Made by a program: the position numbers and the translations under genes. From Nageia nagi (lineage: Eukaryota > Pinophyta): a DNA stretch of 64,000 bases. The stretch is taken from contig JBITNC010000001.1 of assembly GCA_050084985.1 (NCBI GenBank), positions 186,434,001 to 186,498,000 of the forward strand. Reading direction: 5' to 3'. The notes below the pieces were generated by a model, which was not told the origin of the DNA, made no database searches, and saw nothing but the letters and a program-made list of their open reading frames with translations. Positions 13,311-25,483 of this stretch are shown here, piece after piece. Every line of letters begins with the position of its first letter. The stretch's first letter is position 1.

Positions 13311-15180
13311 TATCCAAAACAACTAGACTACAACAAACTTCATAGAATGAAAAAATTAAACCTCCAATAAATGATGAGTAAAGAATCAAATAAGGTAAGT
13401 GCAAGAAGATGAGTCACCGAAAAGTAGAAGTGTTTTCCCTAATTTTTCAGGTTTGGTCACATTTGATCTTAAAATGTGAAACACTTAATCTTAAAATAAT
13501 ATGAGAACCAATTTGAAACACATCACTTAAACTAATATAAGAACCAAAAGCCATAAAGTTAATTATTTATTATATGTTATAGGCTATATATCAAGAAGGA
13601 AGGATGAATATAAAATAAGAAAATAAATAAATATATACTAACATTGGTAAAATATAGTAAATATTTTTATCTTGATTATTTCACTAATATATGTTGATGG
13701 AAGAAAAATATGATATTAGACATTAAATAACTGCAAATCATCATTTGTAACTTTGTGTAGATTTTTATATTTATGTGGAAATAAATATGTAAATATACAA
13801 TAAAGAATAATGATTTATTAATATATCTTGTATAAAAATTTAAAAGGTATCCCTCTTTGAAAAATATAACACAATTTCAAATATTTTAGTTTAGTATATT
13901 GATATTATGATTGAGGGAATGAGTCTTCAACATTTATCATTTATGCAAGAAATGAGATATTTTTAGATTCTCTAAAAATGTTGATGAATATTTGAAAAGT
14001 TTGAATGAATCTTACTAATATATAAATAATTTAATAAAAATTATGTAAAGAAACAAGTATAGAAGAAATGCTTAAGAAAATGAACATAGAACTCCAATTC
14101 TCTTTACATCCATCACAAAAAATAATTCAACATTAATAAAACATATATAAGTAAACCTCAAACCAATAAAGAAAATATAAAACATATCCAACATATATTT
14201 TCTTCTTTATAATATGTATAATATAAGCATTGAGGAACATACTAAAAATTTAGGTAAAACCTAAGAGATACAAAATAAGAACAATAGAAGAGAGACCATA
14301 ATATTCCAGAGAGTAATGGATGAGAGGAAATTTGTATTGCTTAAATAATGAAAAAAAACAAAACAAAAATATAGATACACATTTCATGTAACATTCATGA
14401 TGTGGGATTCCCTAACTGGGATATATTACATAATAACAATCTTTACATTCTTAAAAATATTGATAATGCACAAAAGTTTGATTCCCAAAAAATTGCTTCT
14501 CCAAATTCATTACTCTCTTTTTCTTATAAGAAGTTTTAATATTTTACATGAAATAGTGAAAATCACACTCTTGGGTTCAAATATCCCAGCAATATTCAAT
14601 GGATAGCAAATGAATTTTCTTAAATATGAAAGCATGAGACTACTAAAAAAAACTTGTATCAAGAAAAAGTAAATATAAGTTTTAGACATTCACAATATCT
14701 TTTATTTATTTTATTAAGCATCAAAAGAGTTGCATTGATGTATCTATCCTTTTACAAGCATAGGAATTAAGTAGTGATAAGGGGTAAGAATAGAAGGAGA
14801 AAGAGGAGGATAAAGAGTATTTAGAGAGTGATGATCATGATGACAATAGTTTTCATAGGTTACAATTTACAAAATTAGCAAAGAGTGGAAGAAACATAGT
14901 ATGGAGTGTGTACCAAGGGAATGGCTTGTATTGATCAAATGTCACCTCTCTTCCTGCTTTGGAAATGGGTTTACCATGGTCTATAAGAATGAGTATTAAG
15001 TTAAATGAGCACTTTTTGAAACTACAATCAACAACAATAAAAAGATAATAAAAAATAAAATATTCATGAAAAAATTACAAAAATATCCTCCACAATCTTT
15101 AGCATCTTAGGTATCTTTACTCAAAAGTATTTCAAAAAATATTTTAATTTAGGTTCAATTATGCTTGCTGGAAATATGGG
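13311..15180. other. AT-rich sequence, no gene recognised
   Basis: Very AT-rich with no coding signal. A 69-codon frame at 14397-14606 is low-complexity (I, L, F-rich) and not convincing. Confidence 0.5.
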
Positions 15181-15370
15181 GTATGATCCTAAAACTATAT
15201 TTTTTAAACAATGGCTTTTAAGTATGTCTATCAAATATTTATTTTTTTTATCTAGGTATTGGAATAAATTACATATTTGAAAACTAGACTTCAAGAACTA
15301 CATTTTTACAGTAGTGAGCTTTTTCAAGACTTCCACTTTTAAGATCAAGTGTTTTCCCTAATTATTGGTC
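15181..15370. repeat. diverged direct repeat, copy 2
   Basis: Partner of 7855-8045; see that entry. It lies immediately upstream of the readable LINE ORF1, so it may be part of the LINE 5' untranslated region. Confidence 0.4.
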
Positions 15371-16440
15371 ATGTATTGCAATTTTAAATACGAACATTTC
15401 CTATTTGGATACTTTATTTGTTGATAAAGTAGTTGGAGTTATCAATAGCATGTAGGAAATAACCCCACAAATTCCTTCCAAAGGTGGAGCATGAGGTAAC
15501 ACTTATGTTCATCAAGTTTTTATTCATGTTGAAGAGTTTCAATTAATTTTCCAATGGTTTTAGTCACATACTTTATTGAGTTATTTTTTGGATAGGCTTC
15601 CCAATGATACTTTGCTATGTACTTGTGTAGGCAAATTTGAGAGTCCTTTTGATGTTAAGGTTGAAAATATTTAGAATCTTTCTAAAGGGTAATTTTTGTT
15701 TCGATTTTCTAACCTTGCACATACCCAAATGTCGCTAAGTAAAATCCCTTGGAGTGTTTGTAAATCCTTTTTAGTTTTTTAACATTACAATATACGATTT
15801 GCTATGCTAAATGAAGGTGTAATTTATGTTCCCATTTGGATCAAATTTCTTGGCCTTCTCATTCCCATGTGGCATTTTCTAAAATCCTTAGCTCAATCCT
15901 CTAAAAAGGTCTATGTTAAAGTAGATCTTACTCAAGATTTTTGTGAGTATATTGATATTAACATCAGAGATGAAGCCCTTTATCAATGAGTGGAGTTTAT
16001 TAGGCTCTTGAATACTTTCTACCATTTATAGTCTCTAGACCAAAAGATTCATGAATACCATCTCATGGTTGGTAGGTTAAGAAAAAATCTACTATTGTTA
16101 ATCCTCCTTCCTCCTTTGCTCCTATTGTTATGAGAAATAATGGGAAAGATAAATGGACTCTTATCCATAACTAACATAACCAAATTTTTATAAATAACCA
16201 AAATATTTAACAAGTTATTGTTTATCATGTACCCCAAGTCATTACTATTAACCAAGCTAATATGCAACTTGTTAGGTTCAACCCTAGGATTCAACCATCT
16301 ATAGTTACTACTATGGCTCTGAGTGTGACCAATGCTCCTTTTGTAAAATGTATTTGGTATGATCCCTCTTATGTTTCAATAGTGGAAATTCCCCCTACTT
16401 CTAATGTGAATGAACCTTTCTTCAAATGTTGTTAGGCTAG
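15340..16440 (+). pseudogene. LINE ORF1 remnant (DUF4283-like)
   Basis: The plus-strand reading contains the typical plant LINE ORF1 sequence of blocks: LFRFSNLAHTQMSLSKIPWS, then HYNIRFAMLNEGVIYVPIWI followed by KFLGLLIPMWHF, KSLAQSSKKVYVKVDLTQDF and YIDINIRDEALYQ. This corresponds to the DUF4283 nucleic-acid-binding region (PVWI+F.GLP..W, then GK...VD..T). A more variable C-terminal part follows, with no recognisable zinc knuckle left. The longest unbroken piece is 15804-15989; several stops lie before it. In LINEs this protein coats element RNA for target-primed reverse transcription. It is followed by the endonuclease of the same element. Confidence 0.75.
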
Positions 16441-16589
16441 AAGCCCATAAAGAGGCAATCATAATGAGTCTATGGAGAAACATAGACAAATGAGTTTTTC
16501 TTGACGTAGAATGCAAAGCGATGATAACTCATTTGAGTCCCTACATGTGTTAGGTGATGTTGAGATTTCCATAGATATTCAAATCCATA

Positions 16590-17298
16590 AAATTTCTTAA
16601 TAATTATTTTTTCATGGAATATGAGAGGATTGATGGACCCAACCCGTAAATATATAGTCAATGATGAGCTTGATGATCTCACTCATTCTCACTGTATGTT
16701 AGGTTATATTTATTTGCAAGAAGTGAAAGTAACTAATTTTATTTTGTAGTGCACTTATTAATTTCTATAGTCATGGAGCCCTTTATTTCACACCAATCAT
16801 GCTCTTAGGATGGGGGGAGTAGTTATTTTCATTTTTCCTATATGGGAATATAACATTATTTCTTGGGAAGTTGATCATTCTAATCAAGTAGTCTGGGTCC
16901 TTCTTGAGATTTCTTAGCAACCCTTTGTTATTGTTAATATTTATGATTCTAATGATTCCCAAGATAGAAAATATTTATGGTATTAGCTCACCTTTTCTTT
17001 ACCTCTTTCCATCTAGGTTTTGTGTAGGGATTTCAATATGGTTAAAAAGTATTCATATAAAGTACCTAAATCCATTATGAGATAGAATTTGGACAAGTAG
17101 AAAACTTGGTTGTTAATAAAAAATAAGCTTTGTCTTTTTTATCATAATTCCACATTTTCTCCCACTATCTTTCCTTAAGCTCGATAGTTTACTTGGTTGA
17201 ATTTCCAAGGAGATGAAGCTCATGTCCTCAAACATCATGACAAAGCCATGATTTTGGAGTGTGACTTCTTTCATTTTCAAATTTTATCCTTTTCTTTG
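16590..17298 (+). pseudogene. LINE endonuclease, 5' part (split by gypsy insertion)
   Basis: Plus-strand reading gives an AP-endonuclease-type domain, which nicks target DNA in LINE retrotransposition. SWNMRGLMDPTRKY at about 16612 matches the N-terminal (I.WN.RGL) motif, then YIYLQEVK (LQE.K, metal-binding Glu), MGGVVIFIF, VIVNIYDSNDSQDRKYLW, CRDFNMV (GDFN with G to R) and FTWLNFQGDE (the F.W.N motif). The domain breaks off at 17298, where the gypsy LTR begins. After the element the text resumes at 35204 with a frame ending in SDHSLILFV, the S-D-H motif that closes this fold. Several stops show it was dead or decayed afterwards. Confidence 0.82.
17294..17298 (+). repeat. target site duplication CTTTG, left
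   Basis: CTTTG immediately precedes the left LTR and the same five bases follow the right LTR at 35199-35203. A 5 bp duplication is standard for Ty3/gypsy integrase. Confidence 0.9.
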
Positions 17299-17454
17299 TG
17301 TAGACACTCGAAATAAACCCTATCTTTAATTTAATAAATAAATAAATAAAACAAATATTTCTTCTAATATCACATTAAAATAATTGTGTAATATATGCAC
17401 TGAGAACAACCTTAACTAAAGTAAATTAAGAATAATCACCAACCTTGTTTCTAT

Positions 17455-18308
17455 ATCCAGAATGTTATACTTACCAGTTCTGGCTATTTGATCACTCCCT
17501 AATGATGTCACCACTTTCAGAACCTGGTTCATTCAAAATTGTAAACTTCGTTCTCCCTGTGAAGTCATCGTCATAATTCCAGAATGTTATACTTACTGGT
17601 TCCAGCTATTTAATCACTCCCTGATGACATCATCACTTTTGGGACCCGATTTCATTCAAAATGTGAACTCCATTCTCCCTATGATGTCATTGTCATATTT
17701 CTGGAATGTTATACTTACTGGTTCCAACTATTTAATCACTCCCTGATGACATCATCACTTCTAGGACCCGGTTTCATTCAAATGTGAACTCTATTCTCCC
17801 TATGACATCATCATCATATTTCTAGAATGTTATACTTACTGGTTCTGACTATTTAATCACTCCCTGATGATGTCATCACTTCCAGGACCCAGTTTCATTC
17901 AAAATGTGAACTCCATTCTCCCTGTGATGTCATTATCATATTTCTGAAATATTATACTTACTGGTTCCAACTATTTAATCACTCCCTGATGACATCATCA
18001 CTTTCGGGACCTAGTTTCATTCAAAATGTGAACTCCGTTCTCCCGTGATGTCATTGTCATATTTCCAGAATGTTATACTTACTAGTTCTAGCTATTTAAT
18101 CACTCCCTGATGACATCATCACTTTCGGGACCCAGTTTCATTCAAAATGTGAACTCCATTCTCCCCGTGATGTCATCATCATATTTTTAGAATGTTATAC
18201 TTACTGGTTCTAGCTATTTGATCCCTCCTTGATGATGTCATCATTTCTGGGACTCAATTTCATTCAAAATGTGAACTCCATTCTCCCTATGATGTCATCA
18301 TCATATTT
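17455..18308 (+). repeat. 122 bp tandem array in left LTR (7 units)
   Basis: Units start near 17455, 17579, 17701, 17822, 17944, 18065 and 18187. Each unit opens with a TTCNNGAATGTTATAC block, continues CTATTTAATCACTCCCTGA, and carries two 8-mers of form TGAYRTCA, one mid-unit after CCCTGA and one near the end, with TTCATTCAAAATGTGAAC between them. First-unit variants include TGAAGTCA. Both TGATGTCA and TGACATCA are single deamination products of TGACGTCA, the CRE/as-1-type bZIP core, and no unit keeps the CG. Three or four shorter, diverged relics follow to about 18726. The position upstream of the TATA-like box suits an enhancer role, which is inference. Confidence 0.9.
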
Positions 18309-18837
18309 CCAGAATGATCTACTTCTCGGCTCTGGCTATTTGGTCACCCCTTGCTGACCTCATCATTTTTGGAACTCAGGCTTTTCCATAACTAAGCTTT
18401 ATCATTTCCTTCCAGAATGCTTTACTCACTGACTCTGGCTATTTGGTCACCTCTTGCTGACCTCATCATCTTCAGAACCTGGTTTTTACCAAAACACGAC
18501 TATCTTATCCTCCATGATGTCATCATTTTATTCTGGAATGCTTTTACTTCCGAAACACTTAATTTATGGGCTCCGACTTCTTCGATTATCTCTTGTTGAC
18601 CTCACCTCTTCTGGAACCTGGGCTTTTCCACAACTGAGCTTTATTCTTTCTTCTATGACATCATCATTTCATTTCAGAACGCTTTATCTATTGACTCCGG
18701 CTTGTTTTGTTTGCTCCAAAAAAACTCCTAGGGATCTTAAAATGAACTCATGATTGCAAGTAAAGTACACTGGGGCTTCAATAAGGAATTTATTATGTAT
18801 GAATATACAATAATCATCGGATCAATCTTTTCGAGCA

Positions 18838-18846
18838 TATATAAAA
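18838..18846 (+). promoter_or_regulatory. TATA-like box, left LTR
   Basis: TATATAAAA, the best TATA match in the LTR, lies downstream of the repeat array and about 870 bp before the LTR end. It is conserved at 34324-34332 in the right LTR although the bases just upstream differ (TCGAGCA versus TTGAACA). Transcription would start some 30 bases downstream. Confidence 0.6.
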
Positions 18847-19715
18847 CAAGTGTTCTTATGACCCTTGTCATTAAAAAATGACCATAGAGCGATCAGTCTA
18901 ATGTTAATATATAATCACTAAAAAATCGGTAATGATCTGAGATGATCATGAACAATTAAACAAACAAACAAATCTAAGCCTAGAATAGCCTAATACAGGC
19001 AATTTGTAATCATGGATACAGATGGAAGATAGCAACACTTCAAAATTTAGGTCGAGAGGTTACCTGGATTCTTGGATGCCAAAACAAATGAATAACAAAC
19101 TTTGAAGCTTATAAATTGAAGCTTTGTATGTAAACAGAGGGACCCAATTTTACTGTAGCGAAGCTCTGCTAAAATCATATCAGGAGGTTATTAGCAAAGG
19201 TTGTAAGCTTGATCAATAGTTAATTTCCTCTCGATTATATTTCCAAATTAGGTTGTTCATTTTGCAGATTCATATGTGAGAGCAGGTATGCTTTTGATGT
19301 GTTGTTTGTTTTCTATGTGCAGGGTCAATACAGGAGAAGAACAATGAAAGTAAGTGTGGAAGAGAATAACAAAGGAATAGACAAAAACACTTCAAAACTC
19401 TATGAAGATTACTCCAGTACATACAAAGCTGATTGTTGGTGATTCAAAGATTGGTTGACGGTGATTCACCAGATAGATAATAAGGATTGATCGTTGTCCA
19501 TCCACCCGCATTGATTGTTATCGATTCACAACGATCGTTGTCAAATATTGATTACAACAGATCAATAAAAACTCGCTTATTTGTATTCAAATACTTTAGA
19601 ATATAATATCATTACTATTATCGATGTGTATTGTCGAATATGTTCATGATTAATTATGTTGAATGATTTATCTTTCTAAATTGCATTTTAGGTTCATATT
19701 TTGATGTACATAATT

Positions 19716-19734
19716 TGGCACTAGAAGGAGGGCC
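19716..19734 (+). other. primer binding site of Tat element
   Basis: TGGCACTAGAAGGAGGGCC begins three bases after the LTR end. The leading TGG pairs with the tRNA CCA end. It is not initiator Met; I cannot assign the tRNA with confidence. Confidence 0.7.
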
Positions 19735-20848
19735 CCTTGCATGCATTTCAAAAAATTAAAACAAAAATAGGATCAGTTGCATGTTGTTTTGGGTTTTTTT
19801 TTTCCAGTTTGCATCCTGTGGAATCGAATACTAACTTACTTTGTTTGATTTGTTGCTTTGTTTTGTTTTCTGTGTTCTCTGGATCGGCACCTATCCTGTC
19901 AAAGTCAGTAATGATCTCTAAAAAATCTGGTATGTTTTATAACCTGACCTGAGTACAGCAAGTTAATTATATATTTAAAATGACAGTCGGTAAAACTATG
20001 TGTGATTTCTCTGCTCAGAGTGCATTTAGGAAATGGGTAGTAAAAGGTTAAATGCATTTGTTATTAATTTATTTTATGTATAATGTTAGGTATTTATTTT
20101 TAATGTTTGGATTAAAGATATGTACACATTAAATACTTTTTATCTTGTCTACTTATGCTCTCCCTTTACGCTTCGTGTGATCTAAGGTGACTAGAATAGA
20201 CTTGATAAGAAGGGTTAAATTATCCACATATAATCACCTCTTACCAAGTCTATCCTTACCACTCCATTGGAGGTCGAAGGGATATGTGACTAGTAAGAGG
20301 AAGTAATTTACTACATTTAATATCTTTTGGGAGGGTAGTATGCATAAATCTATCTTACTTGTTTAAATGCATTTCATTAAGGCCTTAAGAAATAATTGAA
20401 CATTAACGAGTTGGATGTCGCTACCAACCGTTAATTCTTACTTCTTTGTAACCACCGACATAATGCACTTGAAACCATAGAGCCAGTTACACTTGGAGGT
20501 GATGACCAAGGTAACTTTCCTTTAGGTAGGAGTCAAAAAAGAGACTCATCTAGAACCAAGCCAAAAGCCATAGAAACTTGCAAATGTTAGAATTACCCAA
20601 CCTACCTTGTTTTACACTTGACTAGTCAAAACAAATTAGGAAAATTAAAAAGATTAAAAAATAAACAACTCATATCGCTCATGTAATTCAGACATTAAAA
20701 ATATGTGAAAAAGTTAAAAAGATAAGCACATCGTTAAAAGTAGGCTTGCATATAGGATGTTTGTGCATTACATTATTTTCTCGAAAATATAATCTAAAAG
20801 ATAAAAAATAAAGTTTCTTATTTACGATGTTTGTTTATGATATTTAAA
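19735..20848 (+). other. 5' leader of Tat element
   Basis: About 1.1 kb between PBS and gag. A 71-codon frame at 19737-19952 is not convincing as protein. It contains an imperfect hairpin at 20193-20252. Long structured leaders with packaging signals are usual in Tat elements. Confidence 0.6.
20193..20252 (+). other. imperfect hairpin in the leader
   Basis: Arm AGACTTGATAAGAAGG (20198-20213) pairs with CCTCTTACCAAGTCT (20237-20251), extending by a few bases on the outside, with two imperfections and a loop of about 23 bases. It could act in dimerisation or packaging of element RNA; only the complementarity is seen. Confidence 0.4.
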
Positions 20849-23284
20849 ATGGTTCAAACTAGAAGTATGACTACTAAGCAAATACGAGAACATCCATTTG
20901 AAATACAAGAAATAGATTCAGACAACATGGATTTGATAGAATATTCAGTTAGGAGACCAACTCCTTTAGATGAATCAAATTCATGGGTAGTTCATTATGT
21001 AGGTAAAAATGATGATTATGATTATGATCAATCTAGATCACAAAGACGAATTATAGATAACCCTATCGCAAGGAATGAAACACAAGTGTTAGAAGAAGAA
21101 TTGATTGAAATTCGTCGTCACCTAGCTACTCATAGGGGTATTCCTAAGATGTCTTTTAGTTTGTCAGGAAATGTAGAAAAAATAGACCAAAAGATTGATA
21201 ACTTAGAAATTGACGAGGCTAAATCTCGAGCAAGAACTATAGCGGTACCACAGACTGAGCCATATAAAATTAAATATGAAGGAATTAGTCATCAATTATT
21301 AGATGGTCGAAGAGTCAGTTCTTCAAATCAAAATGAGGGATCTTCTTTTTCTTTTGAATTAAGAAGAAAGGAAGCATCAATGAAACAAACGGAAAAATCT
21401 TATTCCACAAAAGAAGGATCAAATAGAAGGACATCTAAGTTTGAAATAGAAGAGATACCTTCTTATGAAGAACTACAAAAATGACAATTATATAAAACAA
21501 CAGCTGGTAAAAGATTCACAGAAGTATATGCTGAGAATATTAAAAGGGCTACAGACATGCAATATATCCTAGAGGAAGAAAAAAGAAAAGCCGATGAACT
21601 TAGTAAATTGCAAGAACAAGAGGATAAATTAAAAGAAATGGAAGAGAAATTTCTTAGAGATAAAAGAAAATTTATAGAACAAGAACAAGCAAAGAAAGAA
21701 AGAAACGAGTTCTTGGAACAAGAAAAGAAAAGACTTCATAAAGAGCACGAGATTCAACTTCGTTTACAAGAATTACAATGTAAAGAATTAGAAAATGAAA
21801 AGATAAAAAAGGAACAATATCTACGTATGGAGAAAGAAAAATAAAGACAATGGGATGAATATCAAAGAATAAGACATTTAAAACTAGAAACTCCTGAAGG
21901 AAGTCAAATACAAAGATATCGATATCCTTATATAGACAGACAAGAAGCGCTGGATAGAGAGGCAACCATTTTATTACAAAAGGAAATGGAAAAGGAATCA
22001 GAACTTCAAAGATTATATGATAAACAAAAGCAAGATTCTATTAAAAGTTGGGTTGAACAAACCCAAAATCAAGCAAGACTACCTGATTATAAGGGAAGAG
22101 ACCTACATGAAAAAGGGATACCTCAAAAACCTCCTAGAATTCCTATTCCACAATGACATTCACCTCTTAAAATATTACCTCCACCACCATCAAAAATTCC
22201 TTCTGACTATGAGTCTTATATTTCAAGATCAATTTCGGAAAAAGATCCAAATACTCGGAGACATCATAGGCATACTCAAGGTCATAGAACCGATAAAGAA
22301 TTATAAAATTTTATGAAGGATTTTATAAATCGAGAAATGAATGTTCAAGGACTTCAAAAATTAAATTACAAGAATATTTGCAATGAGCCTATTCATCCAA
22401 GTGTTCCAAAAAAGAAACTACCACATAGGTTTGAATTTCCTAAAATAGAGCCCTTTAAAGGAACAGAAGACCCCAAAGAACACTTGAGGAAATTTACATT
22501 TTCTAGTTATCAGATAGCCAATGATGATTCATTAATGTTACGTATATTTCCTATGACACTCGTAGGTCAAGCTTTGGATTGGTATAATAGTTTACCTATG
22601 CATAGTTTATATACGTTCGAACAATTAGCTAATCAATTTCTTGAACATTTTAGAATTAATATTAAAGAAAAATCTTCAATTACGGATCTTACAAGATTGC
22701 AACAATTTCCTGATGAAACCATACAAGATTACATCTTAAGATGGCGGGCTATACTCACTAGTATGCCTTATACAATACCATAAGAAGAATTGGTTAAATT
22801 ATTTAGCCAAAGCTGTTTAAGACCAATAGCTAGTGTTCTCCAAATTCAACAACATAAAACTTTTGAAGAAGCTATTGCTCAGGCAGTAGTTATAGAAAGA
22901 GTTAAGATTCAAGATGGAGAACTAAAACTCAAGAAAAAAGAATATAAAAAAGGTAATCAAAATGAGAACATTAGTAAACAACCACAAAACAATCAAATAG
23001 CTACAACAAAAAATTGTGGTCCTTCTTCAAAAATAGAAGAAAGTGCTGAACCTAAACCTAAAAGAAACTTTACTCCATTATCTGAATCATTAGCTGAAAT
23101 ACTTAAAAAATTATGTGATAATGGTATGATTACATTACCTAATATAAAGCCTGAAAATCCTAATGCTAAAGAAAGTAAATGGTATAAGGAAAATGAATTT
23201 TGTGCTTATCATAGGCAAAAGGGACATAATACAAATAAATGTCAAACTTTACAACACAAAATTCAAGACTTGATAGATAGTTGA
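20849..23284 (+). pseudogene. gag: Tat element gag
   Basis: Structural polyprotein of the retrotransposon particle. The start is taken at ATG 20849 (MVQTRSMTTK, context AAAATGG); in-frame codons continue upstream to 20831 but lack support. Order: acidic N-terminal part, a long charged coiled-coil-like stretch rich in K, E, Q (21557-21990), proline-rich linker, the capsid core at about 22400-22900 (PKIEPFKGTEDPKEHLRKF, LRIFPMTLVGQALDWYNSL, TFEQLANQFLEHF, RLQQFPDETIQDYILRWR), and a knuckle of form CX2HX4HX4C at 23201-23242 typical of Tat gag. In-frame stops at 21482, 21842, 22154, 22304, 22781 and 23282 are mostly explained by CGA or CAA losing a C. The frame runs on without a shift into pol. 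Confidence 0.92.
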
Positions 23285-23674
23285 AAGATAGATGTGGATA
23301 ATCCTGTTGTGCCTTCAAATCAAAATTTAGGGATATATCAAAATCCTTTACCCTCACATTAGGCTAATAATGTGGCAGTTATCCCAAATCAATTGAACTA
23401 TACAGGGGATAATAAGGATATACCATTTATAGGAACTATAGATGATTCAATACATATGATTGGTATAGCCACAAGAGCACAACAATATCAGAATAAATAG
23501 GATAATCCTTGAAAAAATCAATCAACATCAAACCCAATTAATATACAACCTATACCTCCTCCGCTGCAACCTAAAGTTTCAATAAAAGGTGTTTTTCAAT
23601 GACAGTTAAAAATGTCTCTAGTAAAGATGACTTTATTTGAATTATTACAATAGTCTGAGAGTTATAGGGAAGCT

Positions 23675-24412
23675 ATGAATCAAATTCTACAAGAAATTCA
23701 AGTGGATATCAATAATCCCAATAACTTCATTTCAATAGTTGAAAGTTTGAGAATATCTCAACAACCTAGTATCACCTTCTACGAACAAGAAAGATTAAAT
23801 AACGATGGACCAGGTGGACTTGATCCACCCTTACATATAATTGGCAATGTAGATGGAAAATTATTTAAAAGAATTTTAATAGATGAGGGTTCAGCCATAA
23901 ATATAATTTCAAACGTTGCATATAAAAAGCTAAATTTACCAGAATCAATTATCTTAGCTCCTTCTTTGCAAATTAGAGCTTTTAATGATGCAGTGTGTTC
24001 AACCCTGGGATCAATAGTGCTACCAATTACAGTAGGTGCTAAAACCGTCCAAACATTATTACATATAATTGAAGGAAATATTATACAATATAATGTTCTT
24101 TTAGGACATCCATGGATTAGAGAAATGCAATGTGTTCCATCAACTTATCATGGATGTTTAAAGTACATCTATAAGGATAAAGTTCATTGTGTGTTTAAAG
24201 ACCCAGATCCTTATTCACATTGTAACTTAATTTTTGATACAAATGAAGTGACATTACCATCTCCTAATCTATCGACTATATTAATGAATGAAAATATGAA
24301 TCAATATGAAGTCATAGAAGTAAAAAATGATATGGTTATACAAGATAAAGATGCTTGGGAAAAAGTTGCTAAAACTTTAAATGAAAAGCATGGAGCGTCT
24401 TCATCAAAATAG
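23675..24412 (+). pseudogene. retroviral-type aspartic protease domain
   Basis: The catalytic block reads RILIDEGSAINIIS with Asp at 23882; Tat proteases usually have IDGGS, so Gly to Glu (GGG to GAG, a transition) probably disables it. LKLPESI and then LGSIVLPITVGAKTV follow (the flap-side strands), then IIQYNVLLGHPWI, the second hydrophobic motif (YN.LLGRPWL), and MQCVPSTYHGCLKY. The domain cleaves the gag-pol precursor. It lies between the gag knuckle and the G-patch-like segment in the same frame. Confidence 0.88.
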
Positions 24413-24729
24413 GTAAATACTACATATAATGATAATTCATCCGATGTATATCTAGTAAAGATTAAAATAAGGGATTTAGGGATGGGGGAATATGATATAG
24501 ATGATGTGATATTTAATATACCTTCATCACAAGAAGCGGGTAGATTATCTGAATCACCTAATGTGATTAGACAAATAGTGCCTTTAGGTGAAATACCTAA
24601 TCAAACAATGTTTATTTATGCGGGAATAGTAGATCCTATATCAACAATATCCAATCAAATATATGAAGGATATTTCAATAATAATATGAAATATTTATCG
24701 CCATGTTCAAGAACATTTGTCTTAAACTA

Positions 24730-24850
24730 TTTTAACAAATGTAATTGGCAAGGATGAGGATTGGGTCGATATGAACAAGGTCCCTGAGAAAAAATTGAAT
24801 TACAATATCAAGATCCCACTGATAAAAGTGGATTAGGCTATAAGAATGGA
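24730..24850 (+). pseudogene. G-patch-like segment between protease and RT
   Basis: The frame reads NWQG, a stop (24755, CGA to TGA fits), GLGRYEQGP, another TGA (24785), then KIELQYQDPTDKSGLGY. This matches the G-patch pattern: aromatic-x-x-G-x-G-L-G-x-x-x-x-G, a spacer, then a second GLG plus aromatic. G-patches bind RNA or activate helicases; in betaretroviruses one sits just after protease, the same relative place as here. The glycines are retained although the frame is broken. Domain identity is by pattern only. Confidence 0.6.
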
Positions 24851-25483
24851 TATAAAAATCTTGATAAATTAGGAAATTTGGAAGAAGAAAATTTGGATTA
24901 TAATGAAGAGATTTTAGAAAAAGAATCCATAGTACAAGATAGTATTGATGTAAGAGAAGAACTATTAAGTGCAATGGATGTCTTAGAAGGGGTCAAAGCA
25001 TTTTTCATAAATAATATTGAATCACCCTGAAACCATTCATGCTCATCAAGTGACGTACAAGAAAAAATAAATAGAAATGTCGAATCATCAATCAGTTCAT
25101 GTTTTGATATACCATCGGTGAATATGGTTATAATAAAAGAAAATGATGTTGAAGATCAAAATAGTGAACAAATAGATGAAGCCAATGAAAATCATGATTT
25201 AATCAAAATAATAGCCGATACTCCTACAGATGAAATAATTACCGATTTTTCTCTTATATCATCCAATCCTTTGGTACACGAATTCAAAAACATAGATTAC
25301 ATATTTGATGCCTATGAAAATCAAGTATGCACAAATAAGCAAATTCAAGAATGTGATGAAGAATATAGCATTAATGATAATGGTTGGATACTGGTACCGA
25401 ATCAATTAGAAGAAGGATCGCATATGCTTACTGAAAAGGTCTTAGAAATAAACATCAGTAATGATCCTTAGAATCCTAAAATA

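Larger units (their letters stand above)
17299..19712 (+). repeat. left LTR of Tat element
   Basis: Starts TGTAGACACTC and ends TGTACATA; the right LTR ends TGTACACA, so the terminal CA has mutated to TA here. Length is 2414 bp against 2538 for the right copy, a difference of one internal repeat unit. Layout: AT-rich start, seven good 122 bp units (17455-18308), diverged unit relics (18309-18726), a TATA-like box at 18838, and about 860 bp of probable R/U5 rich in ATCGTTG/GATTC words. Confidence 0.95.

Noticed and set aside
17455-18308. CRISPR-like regular array
   Set aside because: Units are contiguous 122 bp tandem repeats without unique spacers, inside an LTR of a plant retrotransposon.
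18417-18753. Open frames in the LTR relics, repeated in the right LTR
   Set aside because: They arise from the diverged 122 bp unit relics and are present twice only because LTRs are duplicated.
19737-19952. Upstream ORF in the Tat leader as an Ogre-type ORF1
   Set aside because: Only 71 codons with no domain; Ogre ORF1 is far longer.
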